Shown one piece after another: positions 40,339-48,694 of a DNA stretch of 64,000 bases (the stretch's first letter is position 1; every line of letters starts with the position of its first letter). This DNA is from JAJXZP01 sp963787185. GTDB lineage: Bacteria > Spirochaetota > Spirochaetia > Treponematales > Rectinemataceae. The stretch is taken from positions 186,001-250,000 of the forward strand of contig CAWBCC010000012.1 in the NCBI GenBank assembly GCA_963787185.1. The letters run 5' to 3'. The position numbers were made by a program, and so were the translations under genes. Below the pieces are notes generated by a model. The model had not been told where the DNA came from. It worked only from the letters and a program-made list of their open reading frames with translations, and did not search any database.

Positions 40339-42575
40339 GCATACAGGGCGTCGGCTCATCTCCGCATCGCGGCGGCGGCTATGACCGAGTGACGGGCATA
40401 CAGGAATACGTGGCCGATATCAGGCTGCCCGATGCCCTCGAAGCGAAACTTGTCACGCTGGACTGTGCTCATGCTCGCATCGTTTCGATCGATGCTACCG
40501 CTGCAGAGCGGGTCCCCGGCGTGCGACTGATCATGACTGCCGCCGATCTTCCGCAGCCGGTCCCTCGATTTGGCCCGCAGACCAGTGATCGCCCCATCCT
40601 CGCAGTCGGCGAGACCAAGTATCATGGCGAGCCGGTCGCGCTTGTCGCGGCGGAGACCAAGGAGGCGGCGGAGGAGGCGGCCAGACTCGTGCGTGTCGAG
40701 CACGAGGAATTGCCGGCCGTCTTCACACTGGCGGGCGCGCTCGATCCATCGGCGCCTCTCGTCCAGGATTCGTCGCTTCGACCCAAGGACCCTCTCGCAA
40801 CGACGAATGTCTTCCATGAGCACCGCATAGGGTGGGGAGATGTGGACGCCGCGAGGGCCGACCTCGTCATAGAGAACACGTACACCTTTCCGATGGTCAC
40901 TCATTTCGCGATCGAGCCTCTTGCGTTTATGGCTGCGCCGGATGGCGACGGGATCGCGGTCTGGAGCTCCATCCAGCACCCGAACTGGCTGCAAAAAATT
41001 CTGTCCAATCTCTTGGGACTGCCCCTCGCCAAGGTCAGGGTGTACGCTCCGGATCCCGGCGGCGGGTTCGGCGGCAAGCAGCATGCGAAGCTCGAACCTG
41101 CCGTGGCGTTCGCCGCGTTACGAATCGGTCGGCCCGTGCGCCTCGTCCTGAACCTCGAAGAAACGTTCCAAGCGGTCCGACGCGCAGCCTGTGAGACGCA
41201 TGTGCGGACCGGCTTCAAACATGACGGAACGCTCGTCTTCCAGGATATTAAGGCGGACTACCTTATCGGCGCGTATGTCGACATCGCCGACAGGGTCGTC
41301 GGCAAGGGCAGCTACGTCGCGGCCGGGCCTTACAACGTACCTGCGGTTCGTATTCTTGCCCGGAGCGTCCTGTCGCATACGGTACCATCCACCGCGTTCC
41401 GGGGTTTCGGCAATCCACAGGTGAACTGGGCGGTCGAGTCGAATCTCGACGAGGGCGCCCGCGCGCTCGGGATAGACCGGCTGGATATCCGTTTGCACAA
41501 TCTCGCCCGCAAGGGCGATGCCTTCATACCCTTCGATACGCCAGCCGATGGCGATTGGGAGCAGACGGTGCGCCGCGCAGCTCAGTTGATCGGTTGGGGA
41601 GCCCCTCTCATCTCTGGGCATGGGCGCGGAATCGCCCTAGGCATCAAGTCGGGGCCGACGACGGGCCTCTCCTATTCCATAGTCAGGCTCCTCGTCGACG
41701 GCAGCGTGGTTATCTACGCCGGGACCTCGGATATGGGGCAAGGTGCCCGGACGGTTTTCGCGCAGATCGCGGCCGAAGAGCTGGGAGCGCCAATCGATTG
41801 GATCACCGTCGTCATGGGCGACACGCTTATCGTTCCTTACGACCAGCAGACCTCGGCCAGCCGGTCAACGGTGCTTATGGGCAATTCCATCCTCAAGGCC
41901 TGTCGGTCTATCCAGGCGCAACTTCGATCGATGGCGGCCCGCCTCCACGGTGTGGACGAGGCCGGAGTCGTGATTGACCATGGCGTTGTTCGACTGCCAG
42001 ATCGTGAGCTCTCGATCCTCGAGGTCCTGAAGCCGGGTTTGGGGAGCCTCGGCGGCGAGCTTATCGGCACTGGCGAGGAGCGCAAGGTCGCGGAACCCAC
42101 GCATCCGTTGAGTGGAGCGCCCGCCTTCTTCGAGTTCAATTGCACCGCCATCGAGGCCGAGGTAGATGCCGACACCGGTGATGTGGTTCTTATCCGCCAC
42201 GTCACTGTCTCAGACGTCGGCAAGGCGATCAACCCCCTCCAAGTTCGCATGCAGGACGAAGGCGCCGCCATCCAAGGTATTGGGCACTCGCTCATGGAAC
42301 ATTACATCTTCGACGGCGACGGCCGCATTCGAAACCTCGGGGCGATCGACTACCGCATCCCGACGAGCATGGACCTGCCCCGCGAGTTTTTAAGCGACAC
42401 CGTCGAAAACGCAGACGGCCCGGGACCCTACGGTTCGAAAGGCATGAGTGAAGGGGCGCTGCTGTGTGTGGCGCCCGCGGTCGCCGCCGCGGTGCGCGAT
42501 GCGACGGGAGCCATCATCCGCGACCTTCCGCTCACTCCGGAGCGCGTATGGCGAGCGCTGCAGGAACGCCGATGA
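40335..42575 (+). CDS. Molybdenum hydroxylase molybdopterin-binding subunit
   Basis: 746 residues of the xanthine-dehydrogenase/CoxL/aldehyde-oxidoreductase family. N-terminal ab-hammerhead domain (residues about 15-125), then the Mo-pterin domains: DPGGGFGGKQHAKLEPAVAF, TAFRGFGNPQVNWAVESNLD, GTSDMGQGARTVFAQIAAEE, ending with the active-site region GPYGSKGMSEGALLCVAPAV where the catalytic Glu is in KGMSEGA. It lacks the AYRGAGR-type CODH Cys loop, so it is not a CO dehydrogenase. It hydroxylates an aldehyde or N-heterocycle, or works in reverse. No cofactor-maturation gene (XdhC-like) is nearby. Confidence 0.93.
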   Translation: MSIQGVGSSPHRGGGYDRVTGIQEYVADIRLPDALEAKLVTLDCAHARIVSIDATAAERVPGVRLIMTAADLPQPVPRFGPQTSDRPILAVGETKYHGEPVALVAAETKEAAEEAARLVRVEHEELPAVFTLAGALDPSAPLVQDSSLRPKDPLATTNVFHEHRIGWGDVDAARADLVIENTYTFPMVTHFAIEPLAFMAAPDGDGIAVWSSIQHPNWLQKILSNLLGLPLAKVRVYAPDPGGGFGGKQHAKLEPAVAFAALRIGRPVRLVLNLEETFQAVRRAACETHVRTGFKHDGTLVFQDIKADYLIGAYVDIADRVVGKGSYVAAGPYNVPAVRILARSVLSHTVPSTAFRGFGNPQVNWAVESNLDEGARALGIDRLDIRLHNLARKGDAFIPFDTPADGDWEQTVRRAAQLIGWGAPLISGHGRGIALGIKSGPTTGLSYSIVRLLVDGSVVIYAGTSDMGQGARTVFAQIAAEELGAPIDWITVVMGDTLIVPYDQQTSASRSTVLMGNSILKACRSIQAQLRSMAARLHGVDEAGVVIDHGVVRLPDRELSILEVLKPGLGSLGGELIGTGEERKVAEPTHPLSGAPAFFEFNCTAIEAEVDADTGDVVLIRHVTVSDVGKAINPLQVRMQDEGAAIQGIGHSLMEHYIFDGDGRIRNLGAIDYRIPTSMDLPREFLSDTVENADGPGPYGSKGMSEGALLCVAPAVAAAVRDATGAIIRDLPLTPERVWRALQERR

Positions 42576-42578
42576 TCT

Positions 42579-42595
42579 ACCTGACTGTGTCAGGT
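42579..42595. terminator. Small hairpin between convergent genes
   Basis: ACCTGAC-tgt-GTCAGGT lies between the molybdenum-subunit stop (42575) and the end of the GntR gene (42590). Arms of 7 bp with no T-tract; possible weak bidirectional terminator. Confidence 0.35.
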
Positions 42596-43300
42596 GGCTT
42601 CCGTACAGTTCTCGTCGTCAAGGGATTCGCAGATGGGCTTTCCCGTGGTCTCGATGTGCTCGCGCGCCACCTGCGCCGCTTTTTCGGGATCGTGGGACCT
42701 TAATGCTTCGATGAGGATTCGGTGGCGCGAGGCGATAGAGACAGGATCCATCTGCGAGAGATTCCCCGTGATGATCGACCAACTGCCGAAACGCATGTAT
42801 TGAAGGAGCTGGAGGATCAGCCTGTTGCCCGACGCCTGCGCAATCTTTTCATGAAACTCTATGTTGAGGCGGGTGCGCTTATGGATATTTCTCTCTTCGC
42901 CGGCTGCGATCATTTTTTCGACGATCTTCTCGAGATTGGCTAGCTCTTCCGCGGTGATACGTTCGGCGGCCATCCGGGCGGCCAGCGATTCGAGGGCGAT
43001 CCGCACCGTATAGACTTCCCAGAGGTCTTTGCTCGTGAAGGAGCGCACGGTGATGCCTTTGAAGGGCTCGCTCTCGAGGAAGCCCATGGCGATGAGGCTG
43101 CGCAACGCTTCGCGCACGGAGGCCTGACTGACATTGAGATCGCGGGCCATCGCGCTCTCAATGATGCGGTCGCCTGGTTTGAACTTTCTATGGAAAATAT
43201 CTTCTATCAGCTGCTCTTTGATCTGTTCGCTCAGGATGGTACGGGAAAACTTGCGTCCATTCGATAATGAAGTGGCCACTTTAGTACTGCTACGACCCAT
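42590..43300 (-). CDS. GntR-family (FadR/FCD) transcriptional regulator
   Basis: 236 residues from the ATG at 43300. Winged helix (about 20-85: FKPGDRIIESAMARDLNVSQ then ASVREALRSLIAMGFLESEP) and an FCD ligand domain (about 95-225) with the His and Asp metal-binding pattern (YTVRIALESLAARMAAERIT; NIEFHEKIAQASGNRLILQL; SRHRILIEALRSHDPEKAAQ; REHIETTGKPI). Convergent with the molybdenum-hydroxylase operon. A TATCGATAATCGATA site lies about 150 bases upstream of its start, so it is probably autoregulated, and it is the natural regulator for the five matching sites between 37337 and 48250. FCD regulators usually respond to organic acids. Confidence 0.92.
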   Translation of the reverse strand: MGRSSTKVATSLSNGRKFSRTILSEQIKEQLIEDIFHRKFKPGDRIIESAMARDLNVSQASVREALRSLIAMGFLESEPFKGITVRSFTSKDLWEVYTVRIALESLAARMAAERITAEELANLEKIVEKMIAAGEERNIHKRTRLNIEFHEKIAQASGNRLILQLLQYMRFGSWSIITGNLSQMDPVSIASRHRILIEALRSHDPEKAAQVAREHIETTGKPICESLDDENCTEAT

Positions 43301-43605
43301 ATTAGAACACCACCCCTGTCTTCTCAGAAACCACGCGGATGTCGGCGCGGCGACCTCACACGTTGGTTTTCTATGCTCAAGGAATAGTTTTATATTACCA
43401 TCAATAAAGGAATTAATCAACTCTGCCCCACCTATCGGTTGATTTTACTATCGATAATCGATAATACCTTATACCATAATCAAATATTTGTTTCGATTTT
43501 CCTTAAGGAGCATATATGCATGGGTCTTCGTCTCGGCCGCGAGATACTAAAGACAAGATCACTTATGGCATTTCGGTCGTGCCTTGCTTCAAAGTGAACT
43601 TTTCA
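43301..43605. other. Upstream region of gntR, no gene
   Basis: About 300 A/T-rich bases between the divergent gntR and the dikinase-like gene. Besides the operator at 43449-43463 no gene is supported. Confidence 0.5.
43449..43463. promoter_or_regulatory. GntR-regulon operator (site 2), upstream of gntR
   Basis: Exact TATCGATAATCGATA. On the minus strand a TATTAT box (43466-43461) overlaps it, as at sites 1 and 4, although the matching -35 is weak. Fits autoregulation of gntR. Confidence 0.75.
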
Positions 43606-43639
43606 TTGACAAAGCTAGATAATGGATCGATAATCGCTA
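43606..43639 (+). promoter_or_regulatory. Promoter with GntR-regulon operator (site 3)
   Basis: TTGACA (43606-43611), 17-base spacer, GATAAT (43629-43634). The operator variant GATCGATAATCGCTA (43625-43639; 13 of 15 match) overlaps the -10 box, with a further ATCGATT half-site just downstream. Drives the dikinase-like subunit and the membrane protein after it. Confidence 0.8.
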
Positions 43640-43667
43640 ATCGATTGTTACTTGTTAAGGAGGAATT

Positions 43668-45347
43668 ATGGATGCGACTAAAAAGCTAGCTCAATTCTTT
43701 GGCGATGAGAAGTTCCCCGTTGAGTGGGCGAACGAGGAAGAGAAAGGTCTCTTCTGGTGGTTCGACGACAATCACTGCCCCAATCCGATATCGCCCATGT
43801 ACTACAGCCTCAACGGCTGGTGGGGGCCGACCTGCGAGTACATGTACCGGCGTTTCGACATGCCAATGGGTCTCTTGTGGCCCGCGAAACGAATCAACGG
43901 CTATGTCTACACGGCGATCATCGGGCGCGGGCCGGAGGAAGAGGCTGCCACCGGTCCCTACTACGGCTGGGTCATGCCCACATACGCAAAGAACTTCCTC
44001 GACTGGTGGGAGAAGCGCTATCTGCCCGAAGTAAGAACGAACTTCGAGTACATAGACACTTTCGACGCAGAGCATGCGACGCTCCCCGAGCTCATGATTT
44101 ACCTCGAGGAGATGATCGATATCCAGGAGCGGCATTTCCGGCTTCACTGGATACTCAACTTTGCGCAATTCCAAGTCTCAATAGACTTCGGCACCGTCGT
44201 CAAGGAACTACTTGGCGATATATCGCCGGAGGTCATGGGCAAGGTCAACATCTCAAGGGTCGACCGGAACTGGGACAGCCTCCTCGAGCTATGGAAGCTC
44301 AAGGAGAAGGTGAAGGCGGACAAGGATCTCTCCGCAGCCTTCACCGAGGGAGGAGCTGCGGCCGAGATCCGCACACTCCTCGAAAAAACCAAGGCGGGTG
44401 CGGACTTCTTGAGGGCGATCCAGGTCTACGCGAACGAGTTCGGCTACAAGTCGATCTACACCCATGAGTACAAGTTCAAGCTCTGGGTCGAGGACAACAC
44501 GCCGATCGTCGAGCAGGTCAAGAATTACTTCGATACCGATTATGATTACCACAAGGCCTACAATAAGTGCATCAAGGAGCAGGACGAGGCCATCGCCGAG
44601 CTTCGCAAGAAGCTCGCCTCCCGGCCCAAGGCCGACAAGGACCGCTTCGAGCAGGCCCTCGACCTCAACCTCCGGATGATGCCCCTCACCCCCGATCATC
44701 ACTTCTACTTCGATCAGGCCACCTTTGCGCGGATGAGGCTCGTCCTCCTCCGGGTTGCGCGTAAGATGGTGAAGGATGGTCTTCTCGACGATCCCGAAGA
44801 CATCATGTACCTCGAGTACGAGCAGCTTAGACGCTACATAGCGAGCCCCAAAACCTACGACGCCCGGAGTCTCATTGCCAAGGCCAAGAAGGAGATGGAG
44901 AAGGCCCGTCAAGTGCACCCACGCGCCTGGGTCGGTACCGTCACGCAGTGGAATATGTACTCCGAGCCCTACCACACGCTCTGGGGTTATCCCGAGCGCT
45001 TCGAACGAGGGTCCGGCGAGGGCATCAAGGGGGAGATCAAGGGGCTCGCGGCTTCGGCGGGAGTCGTCGAGGGCGTGGCTCACGTCGTACATAATCCCGT
45101 CGAATTCGACGACGTCAAAAAGGGCGAGATCATGGTCTGCATCATGACCAACCCTGCCTGGGCGGTGGTGTTCAGCAAGATCGCCGGCATCGTGACCGAT
45201 ACGGGCGGCGTTCTCTCCCACTCGGCTATCGTCGCTCGCGAGTTCATGATCCCCGGTGTCGTCGGCACGAGCAACGCGACGAGGGAGATCAAAACGGGCG
45301 ACAAAATCCGCGTGAACGGCAGCACTGGAGTCGTCGTGGTTCTCTGA
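43668..45347 (+). CDS. PEP-synthase-like phosphotransferase, phosphohistidine subunit
   Basis: 559 residues. The C-terminal 100 residues are the swivelling phosphohistidine domain of PEP-utilising enzymes: KGLAASAGVVEGVAHVV, then GIVTDTGGVLSHSAIVAREF with H518 as the expected phosphorylated His, and IPGVVGTSNATREIKTGDKI. The rest (1-450) is helix-rich, aromatic and starts with LFWWFDDNHCPNPISPMYYS. It has no ATP-grasp domain; a separate ATP-grasp protein is encoded at 52697 in the same regulon. This split resembles phenylphosphate synthase of Thauera, where a His-bearing subunit and an ATP-binding subunit phosphorylate the substrate from ATP. The substrate here is unknown. AAGGAGGAATT precedes the ATG. 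Confidence 0.85.
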   Translation: MDATKKLAQFFGDEKFPVEWANEEEKGLFWWFDDNHCPNPISPMYYSLNGWWGPTCEYMYRRFDMPMGLLWPAKRINGYVYTAIIGRGPEEEAATGPYYGWVMPTYAKNFLDWWEKRYLPEVRTNFEYIDTFDAEHATLPELMIYLEEMIDIQERHFRLHWILNFAQFQVSIDFGTVVKELLGDISPEVMGKVNISRVDRNWDSLLELWKLKEKVKADKDLSAAFTEGGAAAEIRTLLEKTKAGADFLRAIQVYANEFGYKSIYTHEYKFKLWVEDNTPIVEQVKNYFDTDYDYHKAYNKCIKEQDEAIAELRKKLASRPKADKDRFEQALDLNLRMMPLTPDHHFYFDQATFARMRLVLLRVARKMVKDGLLDDPEDIMYLEYEQLRRYIASPKTYDARSLIAKAKKEMEKARQVHPRAWVGTVTQWNMYSEPYHTLWGYPERFERGSGEGIKGEIKGLAASAGVVEGVAHVVHNPVEFDDVKKGEIMVCIMTNPAWAVVFSKIAGIVTDTGGVLSHSAIVAREFMIPGVVGTSNATREIKTGDKIRVNGSTGVVVVL

Positions 45348-45425
45348 TCGACCCGGCGGACCGCTAAGCGATTATAAGGTTAACGGCCCGCTCAAGGTCA
45401 CAAAACGAGTAAGGAGGAATAATAA

Positions 45426-46022
45426 ATGGCGGAAATCAAGACGAAAGAGACGATCCCGTTCTGGCTGGCCGTGGGCATCACGGCCATCGTATTCCTGCCC
45501 CTGACGATGTTCCTCGGCAAGTTCAATATCCCGCTCTGGGTATCGTTCATCGTATGGGCAGAGTTTTTCACCTTCGGTGCCTCGCTCAAGTCCGCGGGGA
45601 AATTCATCCTTCTGGCCTTTCCCGCCGGTGCGATTATTTGTGCCCTGGGGTTCATAGCTTCCTTCAGCTTGGCCTCCTTCACGGCGCTGGCTGGTCCTGC
45701 GAGCTCCGGCATGTGGGGTATCTGGGTCGGCTTCGGTGTCGCAGTCTGCGTCCTAGTTTACATCATGAAGTTCTCCAAAATTTTCTCCGACGGCTCACTC
45801 GCCTATTTCAACGGCATGACCATGATGATAGCAGTGCTCTTCACCAGCTCCTATCCCAAGAGCGCCAACATGGCCATCCAGCTGAATACGGTCTTCGCCT
45901 GCCTGTGGACCATTCTCGCGGGCTACTTCGGTCTCTTCCTCGGTTGGTTCAACGTGACCATCACCTTCCCCCGGAAGGTGAAAGAGAAATTTGCGTCGAC
46001 AATGGTTGCCGGGACGAAGTGA
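45426..46022 (+). CDS. DUF1097 membrane protein
   Basis: 198 residues with five or six membrane helices (about 12-30, 36-52, 58-80, 92-112, 122-142, 150-178). FNIPLWVSFIVWAEFFTFGA, NGMTMMIAVLFTSSYPKSAN and LGWFNVTITFPRKVKEKF fit DUF1097, a family of inner-membrane proteins of unknown function. It shares the operator-controlled promoter at 43606 with the dikinase-like gene, and AAGGAGGAATAATAA precedes the ATG. It could be a transport component for the regulon's substrate, which otherwise has no dedicated importer here. Confidence 0.8.
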   Translation: MAEIKTKETIPFWLAVGITAIVFLPLTMFLGKFNIPLWVSFIVWAEFFTFGASLKSAGKFILLAFPAGAIICALGFIASFSLASFTALAGPASSGMWGIWVGFGVAVCVLVYIMKFSKIFSDGSLAYFNGMTMMIAVLFTSSYPKSANMAIQLNTVFACLWTILAGYFGLFLGWFNVTITFPRKVKEKFASTMVAGTK

Positions 46023-46070
46023 TCAGGGGCTAAGCTTACCGCGCGGAATTGCTCCCGCTAAAGTCGATTC

Positions 46071-46109
46071 GCTGGCGCCACCCTATTGGAAGGTGGCGTC
46101 AGCCTTTTG
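46071..46109 (+). terminator. Rho-independent terminator after the DUF1097 gene
   Basis: Stem GCTGGCGCCACC (46071-46082) with GGTGGCGTCAGC (46092-46103), one G-T pair, 9-base loop, followed by CTTTTG. Confidence 0.75.
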
Positions 46110-46147
46110 ACCCGAACGATTGGCGAATCTTCGGCATCGATAGAAGG

Positions 46148-46379
46148 ATGATCAGCTCTATCAACAATATCACTCGGATAGCAGAATCAAAAGTCTCACT
46201 CATGGATGCGCTGTCGAGCGTCGCTTCCCAGGGCAGAGATGATATGAAAAACACCTGGAATCGATCAACGAAATTACTCATTCCGCAGATTTGATACAAG
46301 AATTACTGCGCCCAATAAACGATGTGGCGGCTCAAACCAGTCTTTGGGCCATGAATGCCGCTATCGAAGCGATCGCGCC
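46148..46379 (+). pseudogene. Remnant of a methyl-accepting chemotaxis protein
   Basis: The plus strand encodes the conserved signalling tip of chemotaxis receptors in two frames: SSINNITRIAESKVSLMDAL, SSVASQGRDDMKNT in the first, then (from about 46261) SINEITHSADLIQELLRPIN and DVAAQTSLWAMNAAIEAIA in the next. The last block is the near-invariant receptor hairpin (normally DVAAQTNLLAMNAAIEAAHA). There is no membrane or ligand part, one internal frameshift, and the sequence ends abruptly where the HD-domain gene ends on the opposite strand. A dead fragment left by rearrangement. Confidence 0.8.
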
Positions 46380-47054
46380 TCAGGTCGAGGGCTCTTCCCA
46401 GTCCTCGTAGAACGAGAGCTCCGCTTTGGCGAGCCGCGATGCCTCGGCGAGCGAGGGTTCGCGGAGTTCCTCGGCCATCCGTCGCCCGGCGGCCGTGTAG
46501 AGTTCGATGTGGGCCGCCTCATCGAGCCCCTCGGCGAGACCGATCAACGTATCGAAGTTTTTGTATCGGGCCGCCCCGTACTCAGCGTACACCTTAACAA
46601 CCTGAAGGAGTCCCACCCAGCCGAATTTGTCCACTTGGTCGGCGTCGCAGAGTACCTTTTCCTCGAGGCTCTCGGGTTCGGGCCCGTTGTAGCCCGGATA
46701 CTTGCCCTTGTGCTTGAGGATACAGGCAGAAATCGCCTTCCGTTCGACCTCTCCCCATTCGGTCAGATAGCCAATGCAGGCCGCTGCGCCGTGGATATTG
46801 TGTCTTTTCGGCTCGGCAGGATTCGTAATGAACCCGATGTCGTGGAGAATGGCCGCCGCGAGTACGATACCGAGGTCGGCGCCTTCTTCCGTCGCCAGAC
46901 GGGCTGCGTTCATGACAATGCGCTTGACGTGGTCCCAATCGTGGCTGATGCCGCGGTGCTCCGCAAAGAGGGTGCGGACCTTCGAGTAGAGCCGGCCCAT
47001 CCTCGGCTCGGAGAGCGCCCCGTCCAGTGTATGATAGATTTCCACCCTTTCCAT
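46380..47054 (-). CDS. HD-domain phosphohydrolase-like protein
   Basis: 224 residues with an HD metal site: H38-D39-W-D-H (GISHDWDHVKRIVMNAARLA), AAAILHDIGF at about 66-75, a further His in RHNIHGAAACIGYL and D138 in VLCDADQVDKFGW. HD proteins of this compact type hydrolyse phosphate esters or nucleotides. It is 11 bases after the transaldolase-family gene and so lies in the GntR-regulated minus-strand transcript starting near 48130. The specific substrate, perhaps a sugar phosphate, is unknown. Confidence 0.85.
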   Translation of the reverse strand: MERVEIYHTLDGALSEPRMGRLYSKVRTLFAEHRGISHDWDHVKRIVMNAARLATEEGADLGIVLAAAILHDIGFITNPAEPKRHNIHGAAACIGYLTEWGEVERKAISACILKHKGKYPGYNGPEPESLEEKVLCDADQVDKFGWVGLLQVVKVYAEYGAARYKNFDTLIGLAEGLDEAAHIELYTAAGRRMAEELREPSLAEASRLAKAELSFYEDWEEPST

Positions 47055-47065
47055 CCTGACTCCCC

Positions 47066-48103
47066 CTATCGCGAAAGGCCCTCAAGGAGCTTCCAACCGG
47101 TCTCGGTGAACTGCGAGAGCGTCCGCTGTGTCACGCCGAAGGCGACGAATTCCTCCGACCTGAGCCCGTCCGGCTCGTAGGCGCGCCGAAATTCCCTTAT
47201 TCCGAGAAGTCGTTCAAGGACGTCGGGGGGCACAGAGCGAGAATAGACTTCTTCCTTTGGCACGTCCGAGCTCATGAGCGCCTTCTGGTACTTCGGGTGG
47301 ATGGACAGGACGATGTCGGCTCCCGCCATATCCGTCGCATGATAGGTGCCGCGCAACGCGGCGACACAGAGCTTTGCGGTGTACTTCCTTTCCTGGAATA
47401 TGCCATAGCAGCGCTTCGCGATGGCGAGCCCCGCCTGACGTATGTCGTCCGGACTGGCCGTCGCGCGATTGTCGGCCGCGACCTCCTGGAGGTAATCGTC
47501 AAGACGCCCGATCATGAGCACGGCGTTGCAGGGTGCCGGCTTCAGCCCTGCGGCGACGGCGCGTTTCGAGCCTGCGGCATGAGCCTCGGCGACGGCGAGG
47601 AGCTGGGACAGGGTAAAGCTCACCGTTCCTGTCACAGGAATACCATCGGCCGCGAGTTCTTCCAGGATATCGATGCCGGAGCTTGTCGCGGGAAGCTTGA
47701 CGGAGACGTTCGGCGCCCACGCGGCGAACCTATGGCCCATTTCGAGCATGGCATCTCTGTCGCCGGCCTTCGCAGGATCGACTTGGCCGCAGATGTGCCC
47801 GAGCATGCCCATTGAGCTTTGGAAGATGGGCACTAGTTTCCGGGCGCCTTCCATAACCACGTGTCTGACGAGAGCCTCAGCCTTTGCCGCTGGGCTTTTC
47901 TCGGCCGTCAGAATGAATTTCACCGCGGCTTCCCATTCGACCGGCCAAGCGCGCATCGCCGCCGCGCAGAGGGGAGGGTTTGTTGTGATGCCGACCGCTC
48001 CGTGTTCCAGGGCCAGATCGATCTCCCGGGGGTCCCCCGAATCGCACCACCACTGGGTTTTCGTCGATGAACCGAGCCATTGGAGATAACTTTTTCCCGC
48101 CAT
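47066..48103 (-). CDS. Transaldolase-family protein
   Basis: 345 residues. Class I aldolase barrel of the transaldolase family: DSGDPREIDLALEHGAVGIT then TNPPL (residues 40-45), catalytic Lys K136 in NVSVKLPAT, IPVTGTVSFTLSQLLAVAEA and VLMIGRLDDYL. The sequence differs from ordinary Tal (long C-terminal region, and CVAALRGTYHATDMAGADIV where Tal has the ASFRN block), so it is probably a specialised catabolic aldolase acting on a phosphorylated or free ketose. Transcribed from its own operator-controlled promoter (site 4) with the HD-domain gene downstream. Confidence 0.85.
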   Translation of the reverse strand: MAGKSYLQWLGSSTKTQWWCDSGDPREIDLALEHGAVGITTNPPLCAAAMRAWPVEWEAAVKFILTAEKSPAAKAEALVRHVVMEGARKLVPIFQSSMGMLGHICGQVDPAKAGDRDAMLEMGHRFAAWAPNVSVKLPATSSGIDILEELAADGIPVTGTVSFTLSQLLAVAEAHAAGSKRAVAAGLKPAPCNAVLMIGRLDDYLQEVAADNRATASPDDIRQAGLAIAKRCYGIFQERKYTAKLCVAALRGTYHATDMAGADIVLSIHPKYQKALMSSDVPKEEVYSRSVPPDVLERLLGIREFRRAYEPDGLRSEEFVAFGVTQRTLSQFTETGWKLLEGLSR

Positions 48104-48123
48104 ATATCCTCGAATGTAGTAAA

Positions 48124-48164
48124 AATCGATAATCGATAATACGCCGAGCTTTCTCTTCTGTCAA
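48124..48164 (-). promoter_or_regulatory. Promoter with GntR-regulon operator (site 4)
   Basis: Minus strand TTGACA (48164-48159), 17-base spacer, TATTAT (48141-48136). Operator AATCGATAATCGATA (48124-48138; 14 of 15 match) overlaps the -10 box exactly as at site 1. It drives the transaldolase-family and HD-domain genes. Confidence 0.85.
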
Positions 48165-48202
48165 TCGATGAGGGAACGGCGATGCCTCAGCCCACTTTGA
48201 GC

Positions 48203-48250
48203 TTGACAGCGGAAAGCGATGATGGTAACCTCAACTATCGATTATCGATA
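48203..48250 (+). promoter_or_regulatory. Promoter with GntR-regulon operator (site 5)
   Basis: TTGACA (48203-48208), 17-base spacer, TAACCT (48226-48231), then TATCGATTATCGATA (48236-48250), the exact reverse complement of site 1, just downstream of the -10 box near the start of transcription. It drives the long cupin-to-SDR operon. Confidence 0.8.
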
Positions 48251-48286
48251 ATCAGTTGTACCAATCTGGATACGGGGGGATACCTC

Positions 48287-48673
48287 ATGAAGATCGTCCA
48301 TGAATCGCAGGTGCCGGAAAGGGCTGTCCCGGGGCGGTTCCTGAGATGGATTGCGGACGAAAAGAGCCTGCAGCCGGAGTTCCTGAGTTCCTGCATTATG
48401 CGCGTGTCTCCGGGGCAGACGGTGAATCCGGCACACTCCCATCCCGACGGTGAAGAGTTGATCTATGTGATATCCGGCGAGGGAAAGGTCCTCGTCGATG
48501 GCGAGGTCCAGCCGCTTTCGCCCGGCACCGCCGTACTGTTCCAGAAAGGGAGCATACACATGGTTCGCAACAGCGGCAGCGACGAGATGAAGGTCGTTTG
48601 CTTCTTCGCACCGCCCGCGAGTCTGGACACCTATGTTTTCCATCCCGAGGTCGCTTTTCCCGAGGGACTCTGA
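48287..48673 (+). CDS. Cupin-domain protein
   Basis: 128 residues from the ATG at 48287. A single small cupin barrel with both metal motifs: PAHSHPDGEELIYVISGEGK (His, His, Glu) and later GSIHMVRNSG (His). Small cupins of this type bind a metal and act as isomerases, sensors or dioxygenases of sugars and acids. First gene of the operon behind operator site 5; an SMP-30/lactonase-like gene follows 21 bases on. Specific role unknown, perhaps sugar-acid isomerisation. Confidence 0.85.
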   Translation: MKIVHESQVPERAVPGRFLRWIADEKSLQPEFLSSCIMRVSPGQTVNPAHSHPDGEELIYVISGEGKVLVDGEVQPLSPGTAVLFQKGSIHMVRNSGSDEMKVVCFFAPPASLDTYVFHPEVAFPEGL

Positions 48674-48694
48674 TCGTCAGAGGAAGGATGAGAG

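Noticed and set aside
40335..42575. Carbon monoxide dehydrogenase large subunit
   Set aside because: The CODH-specific active-site Cys loop is absent (TAFRGFGNPQ instead); it belongs to the general xanthine-dehydrogenase/aldehyde-oxidase group.
46049..46294. Independent small gene of 81 codons after the DUF1097 gene
   Set aside because: Its first part covers the terminator and its second part is the chemotaxis-receptor remnant that continues in another frame.
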